64,000 bases of DNA from Acinetobacter pragensis. GTDB taxonomy: Bacteria; Pseudomonadota; Gammaproteobacteria; Pseudomonadales; Moraxellaceae. The position numbers and the translations under genes are program-made. The DNA is taken from the NCBI RefSeq assembly GCF_001605895.1, contig NZ_LUAW01000025.1, positions 41 to 64,040 of the forward strand, read 5' to 3'. Below are positions 57,101 to 64,000 of the stretch, in pieces (position 1 is the stretch's first letter; every line of letters begins with the position of its first letter). The notes under the pieces were generated by a model. The model was not told where the DNA came from, did not search any database, and worked only from the letters and a program-made list of their open reading frames with translations.

Positions 57101-57646
57101 CCTTGGGGCGAACAAGGCCTCGGGCTGGGCTTGGCGATCGTGCAGCGCATGACCAGCCTGCTGGATTATCCGGTATATGTGTACTCAGAACTGGGCAAAG
57201 GCTCATGCTTTATGATTGATGTGCCGATTGTGGAAGCGCCGAAGGTAACGGCTGCGCCAATTCAAGCCGTGCCGCTGAAAACCAAGGCCTATAAAATTCT
57301 GTGCTTGGACAATGATGAAACCATTCTGGAAGGCATGTCGACGCTGCTGACCAAATGGGGCTATCAGGTGTTTAAAGCCACCGAGCCTGAGCAGGCCATC
57401 GAAATGCTGCAGCAGGAAAATATTCAGGTCTGGCTGGTCGATCAGCACTTGAACAATAACAAAGTCGGTTTGGATTTTATTTTAGCGAACCGTCAGGAAA
57501 ATGTTCCTGTAGCATTGATCACTGCAGATTCAGACCCTGAATTGCCGCAGCAGCTGAAGGAGCTGAACATTGTGCTGCTGAGAAAACCGCTGAAACCGGC
57601 GTCACTCCGCTCATGGCTATCTGGCCTGAAAATCTCCGGCAGCTGA
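54155..57646 (+). CDS. crbS: CrbS/MxtR-type hybrid kinase fused to an SLC5-like transporter domain
   Basis: A 1163-aa protein. Residues 1 to about 520 form a sodium:solute symporter-like domain of 13 helices. A PAS region lies about 650-770 (VDENMCLVAWNNQYLKLF). The kinase core has phospho-acceptor AASHDLLQP (His near 814), N-box near 922 and DTGPGI near 957. A C-terminal receiver (LCLDNDETILEGM; LVDQHL with Asp near 1096) follows. CrbS/MxtR controls the acetate switch (acs, actP). Divergent from yjcH-actP and near a LuxR-type regulator, which supports this assignment. Confidence 0.9.
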   Translation: MNSWLIMGVLALYIALLFICAFFGEKHASRLSTRGRMLLFSLTLGVYCSSWTFYGATGAAVREGIIFLPIYLGPLLFVALGYDIWRRLGRVRQHHAISSIADFVAARYGKSGPLASLVTILAVIAIIPYLALQLRAIALSASVILDSPTGISSTTNGVLFLTGILAILAMMFGTRQIANTEQHGGLMLAVAFESFVKLFALLAVAFFFVFEAPENIHQISADISSTFHDVQLFGVPESFWIQTLLAALAIICLPRQFHVAVVELRDEKHIRGARRWFAVYLILTIIAIIPIASWALHAAPAYLAIPDVAVLSLPLSYNQDWLTLLAFLGGFSASTGMLLVSSVALSIMLSNDLIMPALWRTNLLSRHDKRLPLVLKFTRRVCILAVMLLGFLFFHFFNDIDQLSVFGLLAFSAVAQFSPALIGGLYWRGGSKQGVYAGLLTGFALWAYTLLLPTVLRSLPEQFKVYTQNFLNYGPFHIGWLRPEALLGFESFDPLTHGVVWALGLNIILYIWVSRIFRPSIAEQIQAESFFYYETKPLPSHNTSNDINYLHHDVARLKVGDLITLAKRITGEGAATRAFQQFCMQNNVSLNENSSANGMWWRFTEQYLAGTIGAASARTLLTTAMVNNGLALGQVANILDQASQWQRFNQNLIMTMIDHMTQGVSVVDENMCLVAWNNQYLKLFDYPKDIVYVGCPIADLIRYNAERGECGPGSVEEHVRKRIHWMQVGSSHEFERIRKDGRVIQMRGNPIEGGGFVTTFADITAFRENEAVLEGRVQDRTQQLANALSEQQLAREAADKANMSKSRFIAAASHDLLQPMHAARLFSTALEQSVQSDEDRQTLQQLDRALHGAESMLSALLDIARLEGGTIQPKRQSYPLHDLLSDLELQFKSIAAQRGIKFSVHDAQFWIDTDPQWIRRIIQNFVSNALRYTARGRVVVGVLRDAGKPNHIRIGVWDTGPGIAEEQRIKLFQEFERCGHTSPWGEQGLGLGLAIVQRMTSLLDYPVYVYSELGKGSCFMIDVPIVEAPKVTAAPIQAVPLKTKAYKILCLDNDETILEGMSTLLTKWGYQVFKATEPEQAIEMLQQENIQVWLVDQHLNNNKVGLDFILANRQENVPVALITADSDPELPQQLKELNIVLLRKPLKPASLRSWLSGLKISGS

Positions 57647-57684
57647 TATATCTCTGAGTGTTAAATAAGCAAATTTAATACTTA

Positions 57685-57718
57685 AATGCCCAATTCATTC
57701 ACATGAATTGGGCATTTT
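57685..57718 (+). terminator. Terminator of the crbS gene
   Basis: AATGCCCAATTCA / TGAATTGGGCATT, a 13-bp perfect stem with TTTTTA, 39 bp after the stop. Confidence 0.88.
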
Positions 57719-57720
57719 TA

Positions 57721-58084
57721 TTTCTGGACTGCAGAATAATTTCATGAACTGGCATTTTATTTTTTGCGATAGGCAAAACACACCAAAAATGCGTCAGCAT
57801 ATAGGTCGAAAACTAGCCAAAAATATCAAATCCGCTTTTCCTATGGCAAAAGTTCACCATTACTGAGAGCCAACAATTGCATACTTTCTTACAATTTTAA
57901 AAGTTGCTGTTTTTAATAAAAATATTAGGATAAACAACACGATTTAATACTTTAGTCGTATATTTATCCACCTTGGTTCCAGCCTACATATAGTGCATGA
58001 CGTGATCAGTTTTGCTGCAGCATATGCAGCGCATACTCCATTTCCATATTGAAACTGATCTGCCGCCCCAACCGGAGTTGAACT
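57721..58084. other. Intergenic region before the 255-aa gene
   Basis: About 365 bp, AT-rich, with no gene seen. It should hold the promoter of the following gene. Confidence 0.4.
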
Positions 58085-58852
58085 ATGAATATTTCTGAAA
58101 CTGTCCCGCATGGCATTCACCGTACCCAGCAATTTCACCGTGAATACGGCGCCAATGCCCTGCTGCCTGAAATTCATTGGGCGGATATCTTTAAATTCAG
58201 CAAACTGGACGATACCCACCTGCAGGCGCTGGACACCCTGTACCAAGCTGCCGTGCCTTTAGCGCTGCAGGTCTTTGATGAACTGAATTTTGACGTTTTT
58301 GCGCCATCAGCCTACGAGCCTCAAGGCCTAGGACTGTTTGACCGTTTAGCGCAGCAGGAAGAAAAGCTGCTGCAGCGCTTAGAAACCGAATCTGAAGATC
58401 TGAATGAAACCGCCCGCCACCAAATTTGGAGCATGTTGTTGCGCGGCGGCGCTGTGCTGGTATTTAAAGCCTGGCTGGGTAAAGTCAAAACCGGTCAGGA
58501 CCAGCTGGATACATCGCAGTTTGATGAACTGTCCGATCTGCTGTTTATTAAAACATCACCCTTTGAATTGGCGGAACGCCTAGGCATCGAAGCGGATTCA
58601 GCTCAGGACCACATTTTTCTGATGTACGGCAATGATGTGTATCTAGACCGCTTTAACAGCTTGGAAACCGCTGCGCTGTTTGTCGACTTGGGTGTCTATG
58701 ACGCAGCGTTCTTAAGCCTGCGCGATGACCGTGTCGCGGAATATTTAAAAGCCAAAGGCTATGTGACGGAAGAACAGATTGATGAACTGCAGTGCGCTTT
58801 AAACCCGCTGTTCTGTACTGATCTGACGCCTAAACAGAACTATATCGCTTAG
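58085..58852 (+). CDS. Conserved hypothetical protein between sensor and regulator
   Basis: A 255-aa soluble protein, acidic and helical. GGAGTTGAACT precedes the ATG at 58085. No membrane or signal sequence. The sequence (DDTHLQALDTLYQAAVPLALQVFDELNFDVF near 40) shows no domain I recognise. It lies between the crbS-like kinase and the crbR-like regulator, so it may belong to acetate control or be an unrelated core gene. Function unknown. Confidence 0.65.
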   Translation: MNISETVPHGIHRTQQFHREYGANALLPEIHWADIFKFSKLDDTHLQALDTLYQAAVPLALQVFDELNFDVFAPSAYEPQGLGLFDRLAQQEEKLLQRLETESEDLNETARHQIWSMLLRGGAVLVFKAWLGKVKTGQDQLDTSQFDELSDLLFIKTSPFELAERLGIEADSAQDHIFLMYGNDVYLDRFNSLETAALFVDLGVYDAAFLSLRDDRVAEYLKAKGYVTEEQIDELQCALNPLFCTDLTPKQNYIA

Positions 58853-58870
58853 GCGGCTTAGCCCGCACAC

Positions 58871-58897
58871 AAAAAAAGACCTCACAGGAGGTCTTTT
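58871..58897. terminator. Bidirectional terminator
   Basis: AAAAGACCTC-ACAG-GAGGTCTTTT between the convergent 255-aa gene and the LuxR-type regulator. Confidence 0.85.
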
Positions 58898-58917
58898 TTA
58901 TTGCCGCTGAATTCAGC

Positions 58918-59568
58918 TTACATTTTCCGTTCTTCAATATTCAGCGCATTAATCGCCAGCACTGCCTGAGTACGGTTCTGAACGCCCAGCTTACGGAAAA
59001 TTGCAGTGACATGGGCTTTAATGGTCGCTTCTGAAACATCCAATTCATAGGCAATCTGCTTATTCAGCAAGCCTTCCGCCACCATCATCAGGACACGGAA
59101 CTGCTGCGGTGTCAGTGACTGAATACGTTCAGCCAAAGCGGTTTCATCAGCTGCGCGCGGGTCAAAGCTGACGTTGGCCGGCAAATTCGGCGGCAGCCAA
59201 ATGTCGCCTTCCAGCACTTGGCGGATCGCTTCACCAATATGGCTTGGATGCGCCGACTTAGGAATATAGCCCATTGCGCCATGCGCTATGGCGCGCTGAA
59301 TAATTGAGGTTTCTTCATGCGCTGAGACCACAATAATCGGTAAAGACGGATACTGTGCACGAACATGGACCAATGCAGAAAAGCCTGATGCGCCCGGCAG
59401 GTTTAAATCCAAAAGGACTAAATCCGGTTCAGGGCCATTTTCCAAACGTTCATAAAATTCATTTACTGCCGCAGTCTCATGAATTTGAGCTTGCGGTAAA
59501 CTGTAACGCACAGCCTGAATTAAAGCATGACGGAACAGCGGATGATCATCAACGATTAATATATTCAT
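58918..59568 (-). CDS. crbR: LuxR/NarL-type response regulator (CrbR/ErdR-like)
   Basis: A 216-aa protein. The receiver has VDDHP (6-10), phospho-acceptor D54 in VLLDLNLPG and the conserved Lys in YIPKSAH. The C-terminal LuxR helix-turn-helix reads LTPQQFRVLMMVAEGLLNKQIAYELDVSEATIKAHV. It is the likely partner of the hybrid kinase at 54155 and would switch on acs and actP when acetate is used. Partner assignment is from gene context and family knowledge. Confidence 0.88.
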   Translation of the reverse strand: MNILIVDDHPLFRHALIQAVRYSLPQAQIHETAAVNEFYERLENGPEPDLVLLDLNLPGASGFSALVHVRAQYPSLPIIVVSAHEETSIIQRAIAHGAMGYIPKSAHPSHIGEAIRQVLEGDIWLPPNLPANVSFDPRAADETALAERIQSLTPQQFRVLMMVAEGLLNKQIAYELDVSEATIKAHVTAIFRKLGVQNRTQAVLAINALNIEERKM

Positions 59569-59946
59569 AAGCAGCGTGAAAGATCTTGTGCACAGTAGCC
59601 CCTATTCTAACCACACATGAGGCTTTAAGGATATGCAAGTTATAACTATTTTTTTATGAACTTGCGGTTTTACCGCACAAATTATTCGGTTTATCTTCAT
59701 TTCATGAATTATTCAATTTAAATCTTTTTTTCTTATAAATTTTATCTGCGGATGGAAAATCCTTATCAGAATCCAATATAAAATTAAAATTCAATCAATT
59801 AGATATTAATAGTTATTCAATATTTCACATAATCTCATATATCTCTAAAACAGATAACTTTTAGACTTTTGCTTATTTTACAGGAATAAGCAGGTTCAGG
59901 ATTAATACAAGGCATTCCGAGCTAAACCCTATTTTTAGGTTCAAAT
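59569..59946. other. Intergenic region, divergent promoters
   Basis: About 378 bp, strongly AT-rich, between the regulator and the sulfur locus. It must contain both promoters. No CysB or SfnR site can be named with confidence. Confidence 0.4.
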
Positions 59947-60678
59947 ATGTCAAATTCAAATCAACAAAAACCGCTGAACATTGTTGCTGTATCAGGCGGA
60001 CTCAATAACCCTTCAAAAACTGAAGCGCTGGTTCAAGCAATTATCAATGAACTGGGCGAAGCTACGCCGATTCATGTGCACTTCATTAAATTCAGTGAAA
60101 TAGGCCATTTATTGGGCGGCGCGATTTACCGCAATCAATTGCCGCAGCGGGTGCAGGACGATCTGGCCGCAGTAGAAGCCGCGGACGCCCTGATTGTCGG
60201 CACGCCGGTATACCGTGCGTCCTTTACGGGCCTATTCAAGCATTTTTTTGATTTTGTAGAACAGACCGCTTTGGTCGATGTGCCTGTGCTTTTGGCGGCT
60301 TCTGGCGGCTCAGAACGCCATGCGCTGGTGCTTGAACATCAATTGCGCCCGCTGTTCAGCTTTTTCCAAGCGCAGACCCTGCCAATTGGCGTGTATGCCA
60401 CCGACAAAGACTTTACCCCTGAATATACCATTCACAGTGAACTGCTCCGTGACCGCATTACGCTGGCTGTTGCACGCGCACTGCCTGTAGTGGAATGGGC
60501 GCCTGCCAAAGGCCAGCGTGCTGAAGCTGTGAAGGAAAAATCACAGCAGGCCAATCAGAACTTAGGCATCAATAAGCAAATTGAGCAAGAGGAAGTGCTG
60601 CCGTCTGCTGCCGTGCCAAGCCTCGATGCCGCCGAAGCGCGCCTGCACAGCAAAAAACCGAAAACGCAAGTGGCTTAA
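59947..60678 (+). CDS. msuE: NADPH-dependent FMN reductase (MsuE-like)
   Basis: A 243-aa flavodoxin-fold reductase: VAVSGGLNNPSKTEALVQAI at the N-terminus for FMN phosphate binding, DALIVGTPVYRASFTGLFKHFFDFV in the middle, and a low-complexity C-tail. It supplies FMNH2 to the two-component sulfone/sulfonate monooxygenase encoded 28 bp downstream. The family includes MsuE and SfnE. Confidence 0.88.
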   Translation: MSNSNQQKPLNIVAVSGGLNNPSKTEALVQAIINELGEATPIHVHFIKFSEIGHLLGGAIYRNQLPQRVQDDLAAVEAADALIVGTPVYRASFTGLFKHFFDFVEQTALVDVPVLLAASGGSERHALVLEHQLRPLFSFFQAQTLPIGVYATDKDFTPEYTIHSELLRDRITLAVARALPVVEWAPAKGQRAEAVKEKSQQANQNLGINKQIEQEEVLPSAAVPSLDAAEARLHSKKPKTQVA

Positions 60679-60706
60679 CTTTTATAAGAATCCGGAGGGT
60701 ACAGCC

Positions 60707-61810
60707 ATGTCACAGCAAGACCGCAATATCACCTTTGCCTATTGGGTGCCAAATGTCAGCGGCGGCCTCGTGGTCAGCAATATTGAGCAGCGCACCGACT
60801 GGAGCTATGACTACAATGTGCGTTTAGCGCAGACCGCAGAACAAAACGGTTTTGATTATGCCTTAACGCAAATCCGCTTTACCGCAGGCTACAATGCTGA
60901 AAATCAGCATGAATCGGTCAGTTTCAGCCACGGCATTTTAGCCAAAACAGAACGGCTGAAAGTCATTGCTGCGATTTTGCCTGGCCCTTGGAAACCGGCG
61001 CTGGCCGCGAAGCAGCTGGCAACAATTGACCATCTGACCAATGGCCGCATTGCGATTAATGTGGTCAGCGGCTGGTTCCGCGGCGAATTCGACGCCATTG
61101 GTGAAGAATGGCCCGAACATGACCAGCGCTATGCCCGCTCGGAAGAATTCATCTGCAGCTTAAAAGGGGTCTGGACACAGGATAATTACAGTTTTGATGG
61201 AAAATATTACCAGTTTAAAGACTACACACTCAGTCCTAAGCCATTGCAAAAACCGCATATCGAAATTTTCCAAGGCGGCAGTTCCCGCGCGGCCCGCGAC
61301 ATGGCATCCCGGGTATCGGACTGGTATTTCACCAATGGCAATACGCCTGAAGAACTGAAAAAGCAGATTGAGGATATCCGCGAAAAGGCTAAGGCCAACG
61401 ACCATCAGGTCAAAATTGGCGTGAATGCTTTTATCATTGCCCGAGATACCGAAAAAGAAGCGCAAGCCGTGCTGCAGGAAATTATAGACAAAGCCAATAC
61501 GGAAGCGGTGCATGCCTTTGGCGATGCGACCCGTGAAGCAGGCGCCGCCACGGCAGAGGGTGAAGGTAACTGGGCGAAATCAACCTTTGCAGATCTGGTG
61601 CAATATAACGATGGTTTCCGCACCAACTTGATTGGCACACCGCTGCAAATTGCCGAACGGATTGTGGAATTGAAAAATGTCGGTGTTGATCTGATTCTGT
61701 CTGGCTTCCTGCATTTTATTGAAGAAGTCGAATATTTCGGTGAAAAAGTTTTGCCATTGGTACGTGAACTGGAGGCGCAGCAGCAGCGCGTCCCGGCTAA
61801 ATCGGCCTAG
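60707..61810 (+). CDS. sfnG: SfnG-type dimethylsulfone monooxygenase
   Basis: A 367-aa protein from the ATG at 60707 with a strong GGAGGGT ribosome site; an in-frame start at 60581 lies inside msuE. Bacterial-luciferase fold: FAYWVPNVSGGLVVSNIEQRT, then GRIAINVVSGWFRGEFDAIG and IEIFQGGSSRAARDMAS. SfnG oxidises dimethylsulfone to methanesulfinate using FMNH2 from the reductase encoded upstream. A terminator follows. Confidence 0.92.
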   Translation: MSQQDRNITFAYWVPNVSGGLVVSNIEQRTDWSYDYNVRLAQTAEQNGFDYALTQIRFTAGYNAENQHESVSFSHGILAKTERLKVIAAILPGPWKPALAAKQLATIDHLTNGRIAINVVSGWFRGEFDAIGEEWPEHDQRYARSEEFICSLKGVWTQDNYSFDGKYYQFKDYTLSPKPLQKPHIEIFQGGSSRAARDMASRVSDWYFTNGNTPEELKKQIEDIREKAKANDHQVKIGVNAFIIARDTEKEAQAVLQEIIDKANTEAVHAFGDATREAGAATAEGEGNWAKSTFADLVQYNDGFRTNLIGTPLQIAERIVELKNVGVDLILSGFLHFIEEVEYFGEKVLPLVRELEAQQQRVPAKSA

Positions 61811-61890
61811 GCTCAGCTTGAGTTAAGCTCACAGCACTTAAATAACCATGAATTAAAATAAAAACAGGAAAGCCGCAATTGCAGTTTCTT

Positions 61891-61920
61891 CCCTCCAAGG
61901 CTCGGCTTGGAGGGATTTTT
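61891..61920 (+). terminator. Terminator of msuE-sfnG
   Basis: CCCTCCAAG / CTTGGAGGG with ATTTTTT, 81 bp after the sfnG stop. Confidence 0.85.
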
Positions 61921-62273
61921 TATGCGCCATTCCATTCAAAATCAGCCTGATTTACATTTTTTATAACCTATTGAGTGAATCCAAAAGAGAAATTTATGCT
62001 ACTGCGCTTAAAAGCTATACCCTCAATTACTCATGAAAAAATAAAAGCGTCCGCCTACAGCAGCAGATGCTTGATTCACGGTTCCATCCGCTTCACAGAG
62101 CAGGCATCAATTTGCCAAACCTCGCAGCGGGGCTATCTAAATTGCCTTTACAGTGCGGCTTTTTTCATTTTATTGTCAAAAAATCATCTATTCTGAATAT
62201 GCTGAAAAGATAGCCGAGCATTCATTTTAAATTTACAATACAAACGCTGTCATAAAAGAATGGAAAGGAACAC
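61921..62273. other. Intergenic region before the riboflavin synthase gene
   Basis: About 350 bp. A 73-codon frame at 61975-62196 has no ribosome site or family. I looked for an FMN riboswitch and could not see its conserved core. Confidence 0.4.
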
Positions 62274-62888
62274 ATGTACACCGGCATTGTGCAAGGCTTA
62301 GAAAAAATTTTAGACATCCGCCAAGGTGAAGGCTTCATCACCCTCGTCATTTCTAATGATCGTGATTTTTTTCATGACGTTTTTATTGGCGCCAGCGTTG
62401 CCGTGAATGGCACTTGCCTGACAGCCACCCATATCGATCTGCCCGCCAATCAAGTGCATTTTGACGTGTCAGACTTGACCCTGAGCCTGACCACACTGGG
62501 CGGCCTGAAAACAGGGGATGAAGTCAATATTGAACGCTCGGCTAAAGTCGGCGCAGAAAACGGCGGACACAACCTGTACGGACACATTGAAGGCACAGCC
62601 AGTGTCAAAAATCTGACGCGCTCAGGCGAAACATTGCATATCGATCTGCATATTCCAAACGGCAATATTAAATATTTCTTTTTAAAAGGCTTTATTGGCC
62701 TGAATGGCTGCAGCCTCACGGTCAATCGTGTTGACCGTGCAGCGCAGGAAATCTCAATCGATTTAATTCCTGAGACACTTCGCCTTACGACTTGGAAATC
62801 GGTTCAGGCCGGTGACCGCGTCAATTATGAGATCGATCAAATGACCCGAACTCTGGTGGATACTTTAGAAAACATTCATCAGCGTTAA
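62274..62888 (+). CDS. ribE: Riboflavin synthase alpha subunit
   Basis: A 204-aa protein with two tandem lumazine-binding barrels: MYTGIVQGLEKI / VNGTCLTA in the first (1-97) and GHIEGTASV / LNGCSLTV in the second. It converts two molecules of 6,7-dimethyl-8-ribityllumazine to riboflavin. GGAAAGGAA lies ahead of the ATG. It sits apart from other rib genes, next to flavin-using sulfur genes, so it may be an extra copy boosting FMN supply. Confidence 0.93.
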   Translation: MYTGIVQGLEKILDIRQGEGFITLVISNDRDFFHDVFIGASVAVNGTCLTATHIDLPANQVHFDVSDLTLSLTTLGGLKTGDEVNIERSAKVGAENGGHNLYGHIEGTASVKNLTRSGETLHIDLHIPNGNIKYFFLKGFIGLNGCSLTVNRVDRAAQEISIDLIPETLRLTTWKSVQAGDRVNYEIDQMTRTLVDTLENIHQR

Positions 62889-63239
62889 ATCTGGCAGATC
62901 TCTGGCAATAAAAGCAGCCAGCTATTTGAGGCATGCAGCCTATCTAATAAGGCGCGCACGTATTTCCGGAAAAGTGCATTGTAGCTTCATCTAAACCTGC
63001 ACCGAACTCTGCAATGCATTTGCCAGCTGCCGGTAAATAGCAAGTTTTACATTCAGGCGCTTTGCCCCCACGGGTTTATTTGACGGGGGCTGGTTTCAAT
63101 TTTGCAGAAACCGTAGCCAGCAATGAAGCATGATGGTTCGATTGAAGCCAGCAAAGCTCAGCCATGAACGCGCTAAAAAAAGTGAGCAGTCGCCTCCTCT
63201 TCAGCATGGCTGGTTTGAAAAGCGTTTTCCCACCGCAGC
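62889..63239. other. Intergenic region between convergent genes
   Basis: About 350 bp, not markedly AT-rich. A CCCCC...GGGGG inverted repeat near 63066-63088 lacks a T-run on either strand. No gene seen. Confidence 0.4.
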
Positions 63240-64000
63240 TTATGAATAGAAACTCGGATCTGGCACTTTACCGGTCAGCACCCACTCTCCAATTTCCTGA
63301 TATTTATAATCCACAGGATCATGCAGCGTCTGTGTGCGCACATTGCGCCAAAAGCGGTCGAGATTCAGTTCGGCCGTGGTCGCCCGCGCGCCCATGACTT
63401 GGAAAATATTTTGAGTAATATTTAAAGATGCGCTGGTTGACGCAATCTTCGCTGCAGCGATGGCAATTGACACTTCGCCGCGCTGTTCAGCTGTTAAGGC
63501 TTCGCCAATCTCCCAAGCGCGCTGCAAGGCCTGAACCGCTTTTTGCGCCAGCAGGCGGACACTTTCCAGCTGCACATAAAAATCTGCAAAATGCTTTTGC
63601 GTGAACGGGTCATTCGCAGCTTTTTCAGCTAAAGATTTCGACCAGGCCTTTTGAGTTTTCACCGTATCAACTGCGGTTTGATAGGCGCCTTCAGCAACGC
63701 CCAAAAACAGATGCACAAAAGTCAGCTGCGCAATTAGCGGCCGCAAGCTGGAGTATGGCGTGCTTAAAGGCCCAGGATTCAGCAGCAATTCATCTTTGTG
63801 AATTTTCACCTGTTCAAAATGACTGGTTCCGCTGTCGGTTTGCCGCTGCCCCATATTGTTCCAGTCGCCTAAAAAGCTGACCCCTTCACGCGCTGTCGGA
63901 ATTACGCCAATCAGCAGTTTTCCAGCATCGTTAAATCCAGAGCACAGCAAAATGTCCGAGTCCATCGAGCCTGAACAGAAGCTTTTATCGCCGTGGAAGA
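63240..64000 (-). CDS. SfnB-like sulfur-acquisition flavoprotein (acyl-CoA dehydrogenase fold), partial
   Basis: The C-terminal 253 residues of an acyl-CoA dehydrogenase-like flavin monooxygenase; the frame runs open past the window end, so the start is missing. Seen: GVSFLGDWNNMGQRQTDSGT, FLGVAEGAYQTAVDTVKT and NIFQVMGARAT. These match SfnB/DszC-like enzymes of sulfur scavenging and fit the nearby msuE-sfnG. Probably oxidises an organosulfur compound. Confidence 0.85.
   Translation of the reverse strand, partial: FHGDKSFCSGSMDSDILLCSGFNDAGKLLIGVIPTAREGVSFLGDWNNMGQRQTDSGTSHFEQVKIHKDELLLNPGPLSTPYSSLRPLIAQLTFVHLFLGVAEGAYQTAVDTVKTQKAWSKSLAEKAANDPFTQKHFADFYVQLESVRLLAQKAVQALQRAWEIGEALTAEQRGEVSIAIAAAKIASTSASLNITQNIFQVMGARATTAELNLDRFWRNVRTQTLHDPVDYKYQEIGEWVLTGKVPDPSFYS

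Noticed and set aside
61975..62196. 73-aa frame before riboflavin synthase, and a possible FMN riboswitch there
   Set aside because: No ribosome site or known family. The conserved RFN core segments could not be found in the leader.

Overview
The window looks like an Acinetobacter chromosome. The supporting genes are an Omp33-36-type porin, the ssb/MFS/uvrA neighbourhood, a CrbS/CrbR (MxtR/ErdR)-type acetate regulator beside actP, and an Sfn-type sulfone monooxygenase locus. The species cannot be set from sequence alone. There are two tRNA genes (Ser-GGA and Thr-UGU), no rRNA and no CRISPR array.

Layout. 1-3085 is core: a secreted Ala/Glu/Pro-rich protein and the K+ transporter Kup. 3159-23472 is an integrated island of about 20.3 kb in the 3' end of tRNA-Ser(GGA). 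It opens with a P4-type tyrosine integrase. Next comes a very AT-rich block of about 9.4 kb (4674-14108) with a GHKL ATPase/receiver-protein pair running convergently into an sspBCD-like DNA phosphorothioation operon. Then follows a phage-satellite-like set: AlpA regulator, a 305-aa conserved protein, YqaJ nuclease, DUF932 protein, a C4-like antisense RNA, small membrane and secreted proteins, and a YagK/YfjJ (inovirus Gp2-like) replication protein. An AT-rich orphan sits just before the right end. Beyond attR lies about 170 bp of a second copy of the island's own left end, stopping at integrase codon 5. A dead IS5-family (IS903-group) element follows. This is the scar of a former tandem island.

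25330-64000 is mostly core: methyltransferase/FAD oxidoreductase, pirin and YcaC-like hydrolase with a LysR regulator, ahpC, a Ser-type sulfatase with its radical-SAM maturase, ssb, a YajR-like MFS pump, a DUF475/TerC protein, GlpM, uvrA, a diguanylate cyclase, the porin, a BCCT transporter, an ion-channel-like protein, actP with its DUF485 partner, the transporter-fused hybrid kinase CrbS/MxtR, its likely LuxR-type partner CrbR/ErdR, and a sulfur-scavenging locus (FMN reductase, SfnG, riboflavin synthase, SfnB-like flavoprotein cut by the window end).

The most interesting item is the island defence block. SspB, SspC and SspD are the modification half of a single-strand phosphorothioate system. 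The usual partners SspE or SspFGH are not seen; in their place is a two-gene module of a double-GHKL protein and a receiver-domain protein. I propose this pair as an undescribed effector or sensor for phosphorothioate-based defence. Other hidden structure includes two small-RNA candidates in the 1.5-kb gap before the porin, a 17-bp perfect palindrome, and repeated terminator hairpins between the satellite genes.
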